In this document: in pieces, positions 23,001-34,049 of the stretch
Numbering within the stretch: the stretch's first letter is position 1
How the letters are laid out: the number at the start of each line of letters is the position of its first letter
NCBI GenBank assembly: GCA_963921825.1
Contig: OY997591.1
Span: 50,737,825-50,801,824 of the forward strand
DNA: 64,000 nucleotides
DNA from: Erodium maritimum
Taxonomy: Eukaryota > Streptophyta > Magnoliopsida > Geraniales > Geraniaceae
Reading direction: 5' to 3'
Position numbers and translations under genes: made by a program
Notes under the pieces: generated by a model
Seen by the model: the letters and a program-made list of their open reading frames with translations, nothing else
Database searches by the model: none
Told to the model about the DNA's origin: nothing

Positions 23001-25571
23001 GCTTGCAAGTTCATGACTTCAAACCTTGGGACATACAAATTTCCCACAAAAATTAAATAAGAGGGGGAGAGAAATGCAAATTTAACCACCCATTTATACA
23101 CTATACACACAACCAAGAGAATCTTGTTTGAGTTCTTACAAAGTAAGTCTTTCCGTGGCATTGAAGGTTCTATTTTGCCAAAGTGCTGATGAAATAGACC
23201 CACTCAGTGAATTGTTTGCAACTGACCTGCAAAATGTAAATAAGGATATTTATTTTAAAACACCATTGGTATTAAGTTAAGTAGCACCTTCCCAATCTTG
23301 GTTTTGTATGGAGCAATGAGAAGAATTCGGAAAACTAAAATGCCAAGCAAAAAAAAGCTCACAATCTCTGAAGCTGAGGAAGTTCCGAAAAGTAGGAAGG
23401 AATTGTTCCATTAAGATTGTTATTGGAAAAGTCGCTGCACATATTGCACAATATTAAAAATATCAGGAACAAATACAAAATGTTGGAGCCATAGACTACT
23501 AGCTATTCCAAAACTTTAAGGACGCTTTGAGAGGATGCAAAAACTGAAGAAACTTACATTGTGGTGATATTCTGAGCGAGCTTATTTGGAGGTATAGTTC
23601 CATTGAGCTGGTTTGAACTTAGATCTCTGTAAGGAACAAATAAAATCTTATTCAGTTATGTGAATTTCCTCATTGGAAGGCCCATTTTTCATCATAAAAT
23701 GACTAACAAGACATAAACTTACAGGTAACCGAGGCCTGGTATCCTGCTCAGATCAGGGATTGGTCCTTGCAAGCTGCAATTTCTGAGACTCCTGACAAAG
23801 ACATAAAAAATTGACACAATTATTTTTTTTAATACATATTCATAAATACGTATGGACAATCAAATTTAAAGCATATGAAGAAGATTAGAAGAGAGAGGTC
23901 TTCAAATGCTAGTTGAAATCCAATTAAGCTAGAGCAAATCTCTCAGATTGTATTTACAATATGCACTTACAACTTCAACAGCTTAGACATGTTGCCATAT
24001 GATTCTGGAATTGTGGTCCCATCGAAGTGGTTGTTGTCAAGTTGACTGCAAAAACAAAATTGTTAGAAACTCAAAGATGCATTATCAAAATTGTGGGAAT
24101 TCATATAGTGTAAGTAGGAAGGCATACACTATAAGTAAGCTTGGCAAATTCGAGAACTCTGGCGGAAGATAACCCGACAAATTGTTGTTATCAAGAAGGC
24201 TGAAAAGATTAGATTAATTAAAAACTACAAATGGGCATGTATTATACAGAGCTTATGATATACAAGGAAAAGCCCAATTATAAACTTACAAGTGAACAAG
24301 ACTTGGCAATCTGGATAGCTCGGGAGGGATCTGCCCACTAATCGAATTGTTGTTCATATGACTGCATCAGTTGGGAAAATGAATATAAGCATTAGTGAAA
24401 GAGTAGTTGAGACGCTCTAGCACGGCATTAGTCTTAAATGTGTTGGAAACACCCTTACAAATGCTTTGTTTTGCTTAAATTTGCAAATGAGGTAGGGATT
24501 GGTCCTGATATATGGTTCTGATCGATTTGTATCCTGTCCAAGTTAGGAAGATAACCCAACTCTTCAGGCAACGGACCTGTTAACTGGTTCCCATTCAGGA
24601 GCCTAAAATAACCATTATAAAAAAATAATGAGTCCAAGTAGATTTACAGTGTCAATAGTAAGAACAGGTATATATAATCATGTGACAGAACAGAAACAAG
24701 AAGATAAACTTACAATAGTTCCAAAGATGTTATATTTCCTATCTCCTTTGGTATGCTTCCGCTTATTTTGTTCCACATAAAATCCCTTTTGGCAACATAC
24801 ATATGGAAAAACATATCAGCATGAAAAGAAATGAAACTAGAAAATTTGAGGGGAAAAATATATGAATAGGTTTCGGGAAAGTTTTGTCCTCACAGTATTT
24901 TCATGTAAGATAAGCGACCCAGCTGAGGTGATAAAGTTCCCTCAAGATCCATGTCTAGTAGCTGCCTGCACAGAAGAAAAGGTCAAACAAAAGACCATTG
25001 AAGAAAGAAACAACACTAAGTAAATGAATAGACGTTCAAGTCTAATTTGTGAGCATCGAGTATTAGCAGCAAAACACTTGGCACTAATGTCCACTTCCTC
25101 AAGTGCTTCAACGTTTGGCCAAGTGATTTTGAGCAATGAAAGATTAATGATGTATCCATCCTACGGCCACATGGGAAGATCAAGAAAAGCAACTTTTGAT
25201 CACATACAACATGAAGTATATTAGTAATGATCTTACAGTTCCCGGACATGTAGATACCCATCATTTAGGGTTTCGTTGAAGCACAGAACTCCAGTCCAAT
25301 TTGAAGTGCAGGGGTCGCCTTTCCAATTGCTTAGATTTTTATTGACATCAACCAAGCTTTTCTTGATAGCTTTCAGAGCATTCACTGCAGAATAAGGTGT
25401 AATGATTTATTGAGAACTAGTAAATTACAAGTAAAAGAAAACCTAAGTACCTTCCACAGGATGGGTAATATTATTTAAACCCTGGCCTTGAACAAGCAGT
25501 GAAGAGCAGCTGAGCCATAGAGACACAGTGAAGAACAAAACTATGAAGCTTCTTCTTCTTGGGAGAGACAT
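20025..25571 (-). CDS. LRR receptor-like protein kinase, subfamily VIII-1 type
   Basis: A plasma-membrane receptor kinase of about 957 aa in 20 exons: 25571-25451, 25384-25237, 24965-24894, 24785-24714, 24602-24459, 24361-24290, 24199-24130, 24045-23971, 23791-23723, 23626-23558, 23434-23363, 23226-23140, 22871-22803, 22713-22205, 22093-21935, 21846-21563, 21490-21439, 21355-21105, 20979-20845, 20369-20025. In order it has a signal peptide, LRRNT (NWKGDPC, NWTGVLC), about ten LRRs mostly one per 69-75 bp exon, a Cys-rich juxtamembrane region, a membrane segment ([19 protein letters not shown]) and an RD kinase. The kinase shows [28 protein letters not shown] and [11 protein letters not shown], with all catalytic residues present. 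It resembles Arabidopsis At1g06840-type proteins; the ligand is unknown. The exon at 24130-24199 reads one base too long with a GT donor (see findings). Confidence 0.93.
20535..20776. mobile_element. Mutator-like MITE in the last intron of the kinase gene
   Basis: This 242-bp fold-back has terminal inverted repeats beginning GGTTTAAATGTAGAA at the left and GGGTTAAATGTAGAA at the right (read inward). The arms share CTTATGTATTGGTCACGAA. Perfect 9-bp duplications, AACATAAAA, flank it at 20526-20534 and 20777-20785. The 9-bp duplication is the Mutator-superfamily signature. It codes for nothing. Confidence 0.88.
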
Positions 25572-26200
25572 CAAAACAAGATTAGCAGAAATGTTAATCA
25601 TACTGCTGCTACTGGTTTTGTACTATCATGAACACAAACTCAATGAACAAAGTGTTGGCAGTTTCTGTTCATCAAAATTCAGAACACAGCAACTCCAAAA
25701 CCTTAAATTACAGAGAATCTGAAACAGACAGACAGAGAAATAGGAAGCCAGAAATGAATAAATTAAAGCAACAGACTTGGAATAAGGTAATTAAAAATGT
25801 GTAAAATAAACAGTGGGAGATTGAAGCAGACCATGTGTTGTGTTGATACATATCTGACCAGGTCACACCCCCAGAAATTCAATGCTTGTACCATTGCTGC
25901 TGTTTCTGCAAAAAAAGGAATTGATGATGGAAATTTTGGGTGCGCACTGGTAGTTGGTTGGCTGGTTGGGCCATTTTGAATTACTCGCTATATTTTATTT
26001 ATTGATTCCTTGACTCTACATTTGTTCACTTTCTGGGTTTAGCTTTTTGGCCGCGGTCAATGTAGTTGGTTTACCTGGTTGTTTCGCATAAGCTTTTGAA
26101 ACTATGTATTTAGTTGTTTATTTCACATGATATCGGCACTGAACATATACACGGATGCGCCGAAATGAAGACCTTCTTTTATCTTCTTCTTTTCAATAAG
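25572..26200. promoter_or_regulatory. Upstream region of the kinase gene
   Basis: About 630 bp between the kinase start codon and the first fold-back element to the right. It must contain the 5' untranslated region and core promoter of the minus-strand gene. I could not pick a transcription start or TATA box with confidence. Confidence 0.45.
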
Positions 26201-26560
26201 TGTAAAGTACAAATACCTACCCCAAATTTGTAGTGTTTAATTGATACATACTCTAGAGTTTTTTTTATAACTGATACCTACTCAGATGTTTAGTTTTTTA
26301 ACTGATAGCCCAATCATACAGGTAAAATGACGAAAATGCCCTGGAGTGATTTTTAAAAAAATAAGGGTAAATTACAAATGCATACCCTTAAGTATGCATG
26401 TTTAACCGATGATTTCACTTAAATTTAAAGTTAACTGATGCATACCCTGAAGATTCATTTATTAACCCAGAACCCCTTCCGTCCAATTTTTCATCCAAAT
26501 TCTATTATCTTTTTTTAAAATACCCAAAATACCCCCACATCTTTGAATAGATTAAAGTTA

Positions 26561-27807
26561 GGGGAAACTACCAAAATATACCTCCTATCGACCTTTCTTC
26601 CCAAAAACTTACCCGCATTCAACCTTTTTACCAAACACATACCTGGTGAAAGATCACTAACCCACATACTACATATTTTCGTCAGAAACCCAAACAGAAT
26701 CTATTTAACAACGTGAAAAATACTAAATTACCCTTGTCCAATCTTTCCTTTCTACAGTATCCCTTATTTATAAATATTTCTATCAGCGAAAATATATCAG
26801 TTTTATCCTGCGTATGGGTTCGTTCATTGGTTGGAAACAATAATCAAGTCCAATCCGTATATACTTGGATGACTAGAAACATAAATATAATTCTTCTATA
26901 TACTTGGTTCTTATGTGAATTTCGAAGAAGCAACTGAGGAACACCACAGCTGCACAACAACCACTGCAAAGGCATGTTGTGCGAATATTATGTTGTTCTT
27001 CGATCCTATCTTTGAACATAAAGAAAGTAGAACAAAGCCTAGCTCTGTGCATAATCTACAAATAAAAATTCTTCCTCATCTTGTCACCATTCAAATGAAG
27101 AAAATTTCTATTTTCAATACATGTTCCAACAAGTAATAGATATAAAATATTCGTGTCCAGCACAAGCTATATAACCTTTAAATTGGTCATCATGAACCCC
27201 CCTGGGATCTCTCGCCCAAAGAGTCATGTTCGTAGGAGGGCCGCACATATCATCTCTCGCATAAGTGGTCGCACGCGCCGCCGCGATTCAACCCAACTTT
27301 TCTTTCTTCACGCAATACCATAACCTCTTTTCATTGTCCTCCTCCACGAACATCACCCACATCTCGTGGCCTCTTTCTATGAGAGAAGTGGATATGCCCC
27401 GACCTGTGGCTGAGACGAATCGGACCTCATCGGAGGATCCGAGCAAGTGCTTGGTCCAAGGTAAGGGGTTGCGGTCTTGTTCGGGACTACTAGGGTTGAT
27501 CTCAGACTCAGGCCATCGGAAGACCTGGAAGGTGTAAGAGGCGCGGAGGTGGGTGAGTGGAGGGTAATAAAGCCGGCACCGGATTCGTATTATACGGAGG
27601 AGTTGAGGAAGACATATCATAAGAAGTGGTTGTTGGGGTAATTCAGTCTTTTTCAAGTTGTTAACATATTATGGTTGAGTTTCTAACGGAAATGCATAGT
27701 ATGTGAGTTATTGATCTTTCCCCAGGTATGTAAGTGGTAAGAAATATAAAAGCGGGTAAGTTTTTGGGAAAAAAGGTCAATAGGAGGTATATTTTGGTAG
27801 TTTCCCC
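26561..27807. mobile_element. Mutator-like element (level 3) with captured sequence
   Basis: A 1247-bp element bounded by GGGGAAACTACC and GGTAGTTTCCCC, with inverted repeats of about 150 bp. Perfect 9-bp duplications, TTAAAGTTA, lie at 26552-26560 and 27808-27816. The middle (about 27190-27650) is GC-richer and holds a 122-codon open stretch on the minus strand (27288-27656), including FRWPESEINPSSPEQDRN. I do not recognise it. It looks like a captured host gene fragment. Confidence 0.85.
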
Positions 27808-28759
27808 TTAAAGTTAAACTAAAATAATTATAAATTATAGATTATAAAATAAATAAATAAAACAAAAAAACCTAATCTATATATCATTCGGTGCTTCATG
27901 TTCGCAGCTCCTCTATCCCTTGCAAATCTTCAGATCTACACCGCTCGAGGAAGAACACGATTGTGGGAGAAGCACCGCGTGGCGAGGAGAGAGAGACGAC
28001 TCAACTCAGGTAAGGGAAGAGAGAGGGGCGACGAGGGCAGTGAGGGAGGAGTCGTGTTCATGGGTTTTGAATTTGGGAGATTTTGTATCTGAATCTGGGT
28101 TTCGATTTTTGGCTCATGGGTTTTGAAATTTTGTTTTCGATTTCGATTTTTGGGGCGTTTTGTATATGAATCTGGGGTTTGGTTCTATTTCTATCTTCTC
28201 TTTTGTGTCTTGTTGTTCTTGCTTCTGGCTCTTCCCCAAATCTCCCAATTGTTTTGACTGAAATTGTTTTTCAAGGTGGGTTTATGACTGAAATTGTATT
28301 GAGGTGTTTTTCATTCTCATATGATTTTCAAGAGGGGGGAGGTTAAGGAATTTGAATTTAGTTGATTAGGCTTTATGCTCTGTTTCGTAGCCGAGAAAAT
28401 TGTGGGAGGAGAAGTAAAGGGACAATTGTTTTTAATTTATTTGTGTTCATTGTCATTTGATTTTTTCTCCATCACTTTTGGAGTTTTGTTACTTCATTTA
28501 TTGACTTCATTTCTTGTGGGGAAACTGAGTTCGTGGTTTCTGGTGGCACTCCAACAAGGTGGCGGCGTTGGCCGGTGTTGCAGGAGAAGCTCGACGGAGA
28601 AAAGGTGGTGTTGCAGGAGAAGCTCGCCGGAGACGAAGACCTCGTCGGCGAGATGAAGCTGGATAGAGAAGGAATGGTGATGAAGATCAAGAAGGCGTGC
28701 TCAAGATGAAATAGATCTGAAACGTTAATATTGAAATAGATTTGAAGAAGTACAGTAGG

Positions 28760-29150
28760 TTTGTAATATATAAATCTATTTTTAAATTTAATTTGATTGA
28801 TTTATTATTTAATTTAATTTAATTTAATATGTTTATTATTTTACATGTATATTTTAGTTATATATATGAAAAATTGAAAAAATAATGAGTTATAAAAAAA
28901 TTGATATAAAAAATAAATGCAAATTTAAAAATAAAACTTATTTTATCAAATAAAAATATGATTTTTAAAATTAAAAATAAAATGTGAAATTAATTAATGA
29001 TAAAAAAATAATTAAATAAAATGAATTAAATTAATTAATGAGAAGAAAAAAATTAAAGAAAATGAATTAAAAATAAAGAATAATAATGGCAGGTTGTGTA
29101 ATATTGATAGGTAGTTGAGGGTATTTTCGTCATTAACAAAAAAAGACTAA
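28760..29150. other. Very AT-rich tail of the level-2 element
   Basis: Mostly A, T and short TTAAT/AAATAAA runs between the cargo and the right inverted repeat. No gene or further structure is visible. Confidence 0.6.
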
Positions 29151-29589
29151 CCCTGACTGACGGAAGGGGTTCTGGGTTAATAAATGAAACTTCAGGGTAT
29201 GCATCAATTAACTTTAAACTTCAGGGTAATCATCGGTTAAACGTGCATACTTAAGGGTATGCATTTTTAATTTACATTAAAAATAAAACTGAAGTGATTT
29301 TTTAAATAAAACTGAAGTGATTTTTTTAAATAAAACTGAAGTGATTTAATAAGTACATATATATACCTAACAAAAGTGATTTTTTTAATTTTTTTTAAAG
29401 TAATTACTAAAATGTAGTTGAGGGCATTTTCGTCATTTTACCTGTCTGCTTGGGCTATCAGTTAAAAAACTAAACATCTGAGTGGGTATCAGTTATGAGC
29501 ATATGCCTTTTACTCAAGAAATATTTTTTAACAAGTTGTAAGCAAGTGCATCAGGTTGATCACATAGGGACGGACAAAAAAAGAACAGT

Positions 29590-32500
29590 TATGGCTAGTC
29601 AGTGAGCTGCGGTATTCGTAAATCTCTTAATATACACGGGTTTTATATTCTCGATGGAGTTTAATAACACTTTATAATCCTACATAATTCCTCTAAGAGT
29701 AGAGGAGAGGGTCATATTTTTCACAATCAAATTAATCACAACTTGAGCATCAGATTGAATTATTACTTTGGAGAGATTTGCAGCTTTGATCTATTGGAGT
29801 GCTTGACAAATAGCCATAGCTTCAATAATAGGTGGACATAATAAGTTTGGGTGCCATAGCGTCCGTCCTTAATATCCTCTTTCTTGTTTGTACAAACAAA
29901 ACCCTAATTGGTTTGGTTTAAATCTCTAAACATTTCTCCATCGGTATTTACGACCAACCAAGGAGATGAAGCAGGAGTCCGGGTCAAATTTTCCAGATTA
30001 GTCGGAGTAGAGCCATGTCCTGGGTTGATAATTTCCGCCTTCCAGCATTAAAGTAGACCTTTGTCGATATCACCATCGAAGCTGGGACTAACGGCTCTTC
30101 ATCCTACACAAAATCATTACTCTTCTTCTACAAATTCCATAACCATATAATAATCTCCGATTTTTTTATCATAATCAGGTAATTGCAAAACTTTTTCCCA
30201 CCAAAACTGAAAATCCGTACCTGGAGAGATGAGTTGTGGTAGATCAGATTGGGTCCAACAATCTCGTGCAAGCGGACAATTGAGGAATAAATGGGAGACG
30301 GATTCTTATTCTTCCAAGCAGATATGACACATGGGAGAAATCCGGACTTACCTCGAGTTAAAATTTTCAACCACTTGGAGCGATCCTGTAAGAGATCTCC
30401 AAAGGAAAACCTTGACTCTCGGAGGGGCTTTGATGTCCCATGAGCCTTCCCAAAAAGACTTTGTACCTACTACATGCCAATTTCCCTAGAATTGTTGGAT
30501 TTTCCACTACCTACTCTTTGTAGTATAAAGACTCTTTGAATCACTGAACCGATTCCAACCATCATCCACCCTTGAGGCGAAGAAAGGAATTGCCAGTATT
30601 TGCTCCTGATCCCTTTCAATAAAAATTCTTTTAACCACCTCTTCATTCCACTTTCTTTATCCTTAAACTAATAACGAGCTGATATATTGTCATTCCAATT
30701 CGACATCGTCCAACTATATCCAAGGATAATCACCCATAAGCCAAGGAGCACCCGAAATAAAAGTGGATATTCCTGGACCCATGCTATCCTTGCTCTTTAA
30801 GCTAGTAATGCTTGAGCTGACCTTACCCTAGTCCAAAGGAAACTTGGATTAGCCCCCTTACCAGCAGCCAAAAAATCCCCATCTGGGAAACATTTAGCTT
30901 TAAGAATCCGAGAAAGCAAAGAATTTAGTTCCATCATAAATTTCTAGCCCATCTTGTCAAAGAGTGCAACACTAAAATCTCCTAGGTTTCAAAACCCCAT
31001 TCCTCCATGAGATTTTGGCATACTACTTAGCCCAATCTTTCTAGACAATAAGTCGAGGCTCTAGAGTTTCCGACCCACCATAATTTAGCCAAAGTACGTG
31101 AATCTTTGATATCAAAGATTGAGGGAACAAAAAAAACCTTATAGTAAAAATCGGGAGAATCATTAGAATAGATCTAATCATAACCTCCTTTCCACCTTGA
31201 GATAAGAGCTGATTATCCCAGGTATTAGTTCTACTGAGAACTCTATCAACAATAAATTGAAGGGCATGAGTTCTATATCTTCCAATCAAATTTGTGGCTC
31301 TCAGATAAGTGGAAGCCTCTGAAATTTCAGGGACACCCGAAATATTACAGCAAGAAGCCCTATCGCCTTGAGATGTATTAGTATTGAATAAGATGGAAGA
31401 TTTGTCCTGACTTATCTGTTGGTCTGACATAATCCCAATGGTATTAAGAATGCTCTAAAGATTAGTCACTTCCCTTTGATCAATCCTGCAAAAAAAAATA
31501 ACAATCTTCTGCAAACAACATGTGAGAAACTATGAGGGCTCCCGTAGCAATAGAGATCATATGAATGTTACCTTGAGCCTCTTCTTTTCGAAGCATACAT
31601 GAAAGCAAATCCATACAAAAGAGGAAGAAGTAAGGGGATAATGGGTCCCCTATTCTAATCCCTCGGTCTGGAGTAATCTTAGTTGTCATCTCCCCCCTGA
31701 AGCCACGGTATACTGAACCGAGATGACACATGCTCTCATTAGTTTTATCCACCTTTCCCCAAACTTGAAATTTTGCATCATTTACTCAAGAAACGACAGT
31801 TCCACTCGATCATAAATATTTCACATATCGAGTTTTAAGGCCATAAAGCCTTTTTCTCCTTGCGTTTTCCGAAGTAGGAAATGTATAATCCCAAAACTCG
31901 TGAAAGTATTGTCCTGAATTGCATGTCCCGGGACAAAAACACCATGATTTTCCGATATCAACTGATGAAGGGTAGGTTTAAATCCATTCGCCAAGACTTT
32001 AAAGAGGATTCAGAAAATTACACTGCAAAGAGCAATTGGTCTTAGATCTTTTATCTTCTTCGAGCCTATTTGTTTGGAATCAAGGCCAGAGTAGTATCAT
32101 TGTGCTCGGCCGAGAAGTCCCCTTTCTCGATTTTCATTGTAATAAAAAAATGTCACCTGATCCCAGAGTATGCTCCTATAATTTTGATAAAAGTACAGAT
32201 TTTGACCATCTGGCCCCGGAGATTTATTGGGCCCATTTGAAAAACCGATGTTCTTACTTCCTTTGGCTCGACCACGCCATCAAGAGATTATTTTGGGCCT
32301 CCGAGACAAATTTTCGGACTTGAAAAGGGAGATCGTTGTTTGAGTTAAGAGAAATGTGAAAATGTCACGGAAATACGATGTTATGAATTCCCTCAGCCCC
32401 GTCTCCCAAGTCATATGATTGCCTCCATCATCCTCAATGACTGTAATTTTATTTATTCTTCGTCGTCTTGTCGTTGCATTGAAGATTTTTTTTTTTTGTA

Positions 32501-32598
32501 TTTTTTCACCATCCTTCAACCACTGCTCTTTTTTCCTTTGTCTCCAAAAAATTTCCTGATTTTTTAGAAGAATAACATATTACTTCTTAATAGCTTCC
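29590..32598 (-). mobile_element. Second LINE relic (RT, zf-RVT, RNase H)
   Basis: Minus-strand pieces in LINE order. A pre-RT segment (WLKDGEKIQ ... FNATTRRRRINKITV, about 32300-32560) comes first. RT follows, with motif B GIRIGDPLSPYFFLFCMDLL and motif C LFAED in place of FADD (31480-31752), then a thumb segment LLSQGGKEVMIRSILM (31041-31430). A zf-RVT segment ESVSHLFLNCPLARDCW lies near 30240-30340. Last comes an RNase H-like C-terminus with EAMAICQALQ and VIIQSDAQVVI (about 29640-29860). Stops and frameshifts are many, roughly ten. The 5' end is cut where the LTR sequence begins at 32600. Confidence 0.85.
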
Positions 32599-32599
32599 C

Positions 32600-34049
32600 T
32601 GTCACGCCTCAAATCCGGTTTTGGCCGGACTCGAGACGTGACCTGAAACAAAAAAGATAAAAGTAGTGAAACAGTAATAAACTCTTTTAAGGCTGAAAGC
32701 GAGTCCAAAATATTTCTCAATAATTCGATCCTAAATTTCAAATACAGTGTCAAAACTTGACAAGTAACATAGGATAAATAAAGTTCAACAATGTGGACCA
32801 ACACATCTCTAATACAACCCTCAAGACATCCGGAAGCTCTAGAGCCTCGAATTCCCTAGATCTCAAATACACATGTACACACAATAAATAAACAAATAGG
32901 GTTGAGCTTACGCTCAGTAGGGAAAATCGTAAACAACTTTAGCCTCCAAGTTTAATAATAAAATTGCTTTAGATCGATGTCACAAAAGTGCTTAAAACCC
33001 TTAGACCAAAAGATATAATAAACAAATAAAAAGCAACGAGAATAATAGCGCATCCTCAAGGATAACGATAACTTCCCAGAGAACAAATAGAGAACATTAT
33101 AATAAAATAGAAAACCATCACAACTGGGAACGAGTAAACACTTTTAATCAATGAAAAGCTATGGAATCAGTGTAATGAAATAGTATCGCTTTTTCAACGA
33201 TAACAGTAACTTAAAAGATTCCATGAAAATACTATAACGAATCATAACTCATTAAAATGGGAGCAATTAATATCACGCCAACCACTCGCTTTTTCAAGCC
33301 TCCAATCCATGGGTAGATTCTGGGATCACATCGGTTCCCATATTCCGATCCACCAGAGTTCCCATATCATATCATATTTTCCCTCGGTCCAGAGGAGGCA
33401 CATACAACGGGGCACCGGAAACCATCCCACAAGGACGCTCATCGTCGAGATTCTCGGAAATGCCTCCAAAGGACCATAAGTCATAGGGAATCAAGGTAGT
33501 GCTCCCGTGGGACGCGTACACTTGGGTGAAACCTCAGTAACCATTTCTCACGAAGTAATCCAACCAACTGTCTCGTAAAGTCCATCTCCAATAACCAATG
33601 CCCTCAGGCTCCAATAATCAATATCCCATAAAGTCCAATAACCAATGCCATCAGGCTCCAATAACCAATCCACGTAGTATCCAATAACTGATGCCCTCAG
33701 ACTCCAATAACCAACCAATATCCCATAGAATCTGCCAACCTCCAACGACCATAACACCACCGGATTACCCCCCCCCCCCCCCCCGGTGTAGTACCAAATC
33801 GAACAACCAAACATTTCAAGAATAAGAATAAGGAAAAATACACTATAACTTATCCACCAATCAACACTTATCGGATCACACTTTCACCACAACACATCAA
33901 AGACATTCACTTAATCATCAATATTAGAAGTACACACGTTCATAAATACACACTACACGGGATTCATACCCACAATTACCCTTACTGTCATACTTACCTG
34001 TCACGAACCATCTGTCCATCGATCACCTGATCGTACCATTTGGCACAAT
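32600..34049 (-). repeat. Inverted partial LTR copy (left arm)
   Basis: About 1.45 kb that is the reverse complement of 35507-36951, by eye above 90 percent identical. It begins TGTCACGCCTCAAATCCGG, the LTR 3' end read backwards. No primer site lies outside it, and it abuts the relic LINE directly. It contains a run of 17 C (33768-33784) where the right arm has only five G. Confidence 0.85.

Larger units (their letters stand above)
26365..29275. mobile_element. Mutator-like element (level 2) with non-transposase cargo
   Basis: Terminal inverted repeats of about 130 bp start GGGTAAATTACAAATGCATA on the left; the right arm reads inward as GTAAATTAAAAATGCATACC. The arms include GGGTTCTGGGTTAATAAATG at the inner right. 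The cargo (about 27880-28750) resembles a 5' untranslated region and first exon of a plant gene, with a GT-type splice donor after CTCAACTCAG near 28010, and no transposase. This pattern is like Pack-MULEs. The level-3 element (26561-27807) is inserted in its left half. Confidence 0.7.
26201..29513. mobile_element. Outer Mutator-like fold-back element (level 1)
   Basis: Inverted repeats at about 26245-26335 and 29405-29500 share AACTGATAGCCCAA and GTAAAATGACGAAAATGCCC. This marks an old fold-back element, related to the MITE at 44002-44425. Its middle is occupied by the level-2 element (26365-29275). Outer boundaries are approximate; a 9-bp duplication may exist (TTCAATAAG versus CTCAAGAAA) but is imperfect. 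Confidence 0.65.

Noticed and set aside
32600-34049. Interpretation of this segment as a simple solo LTR
   Set aside because: The flanks TTCCC and ATGCT do not match as a target duplication, and the right side runs into an inverted copy of the same family.
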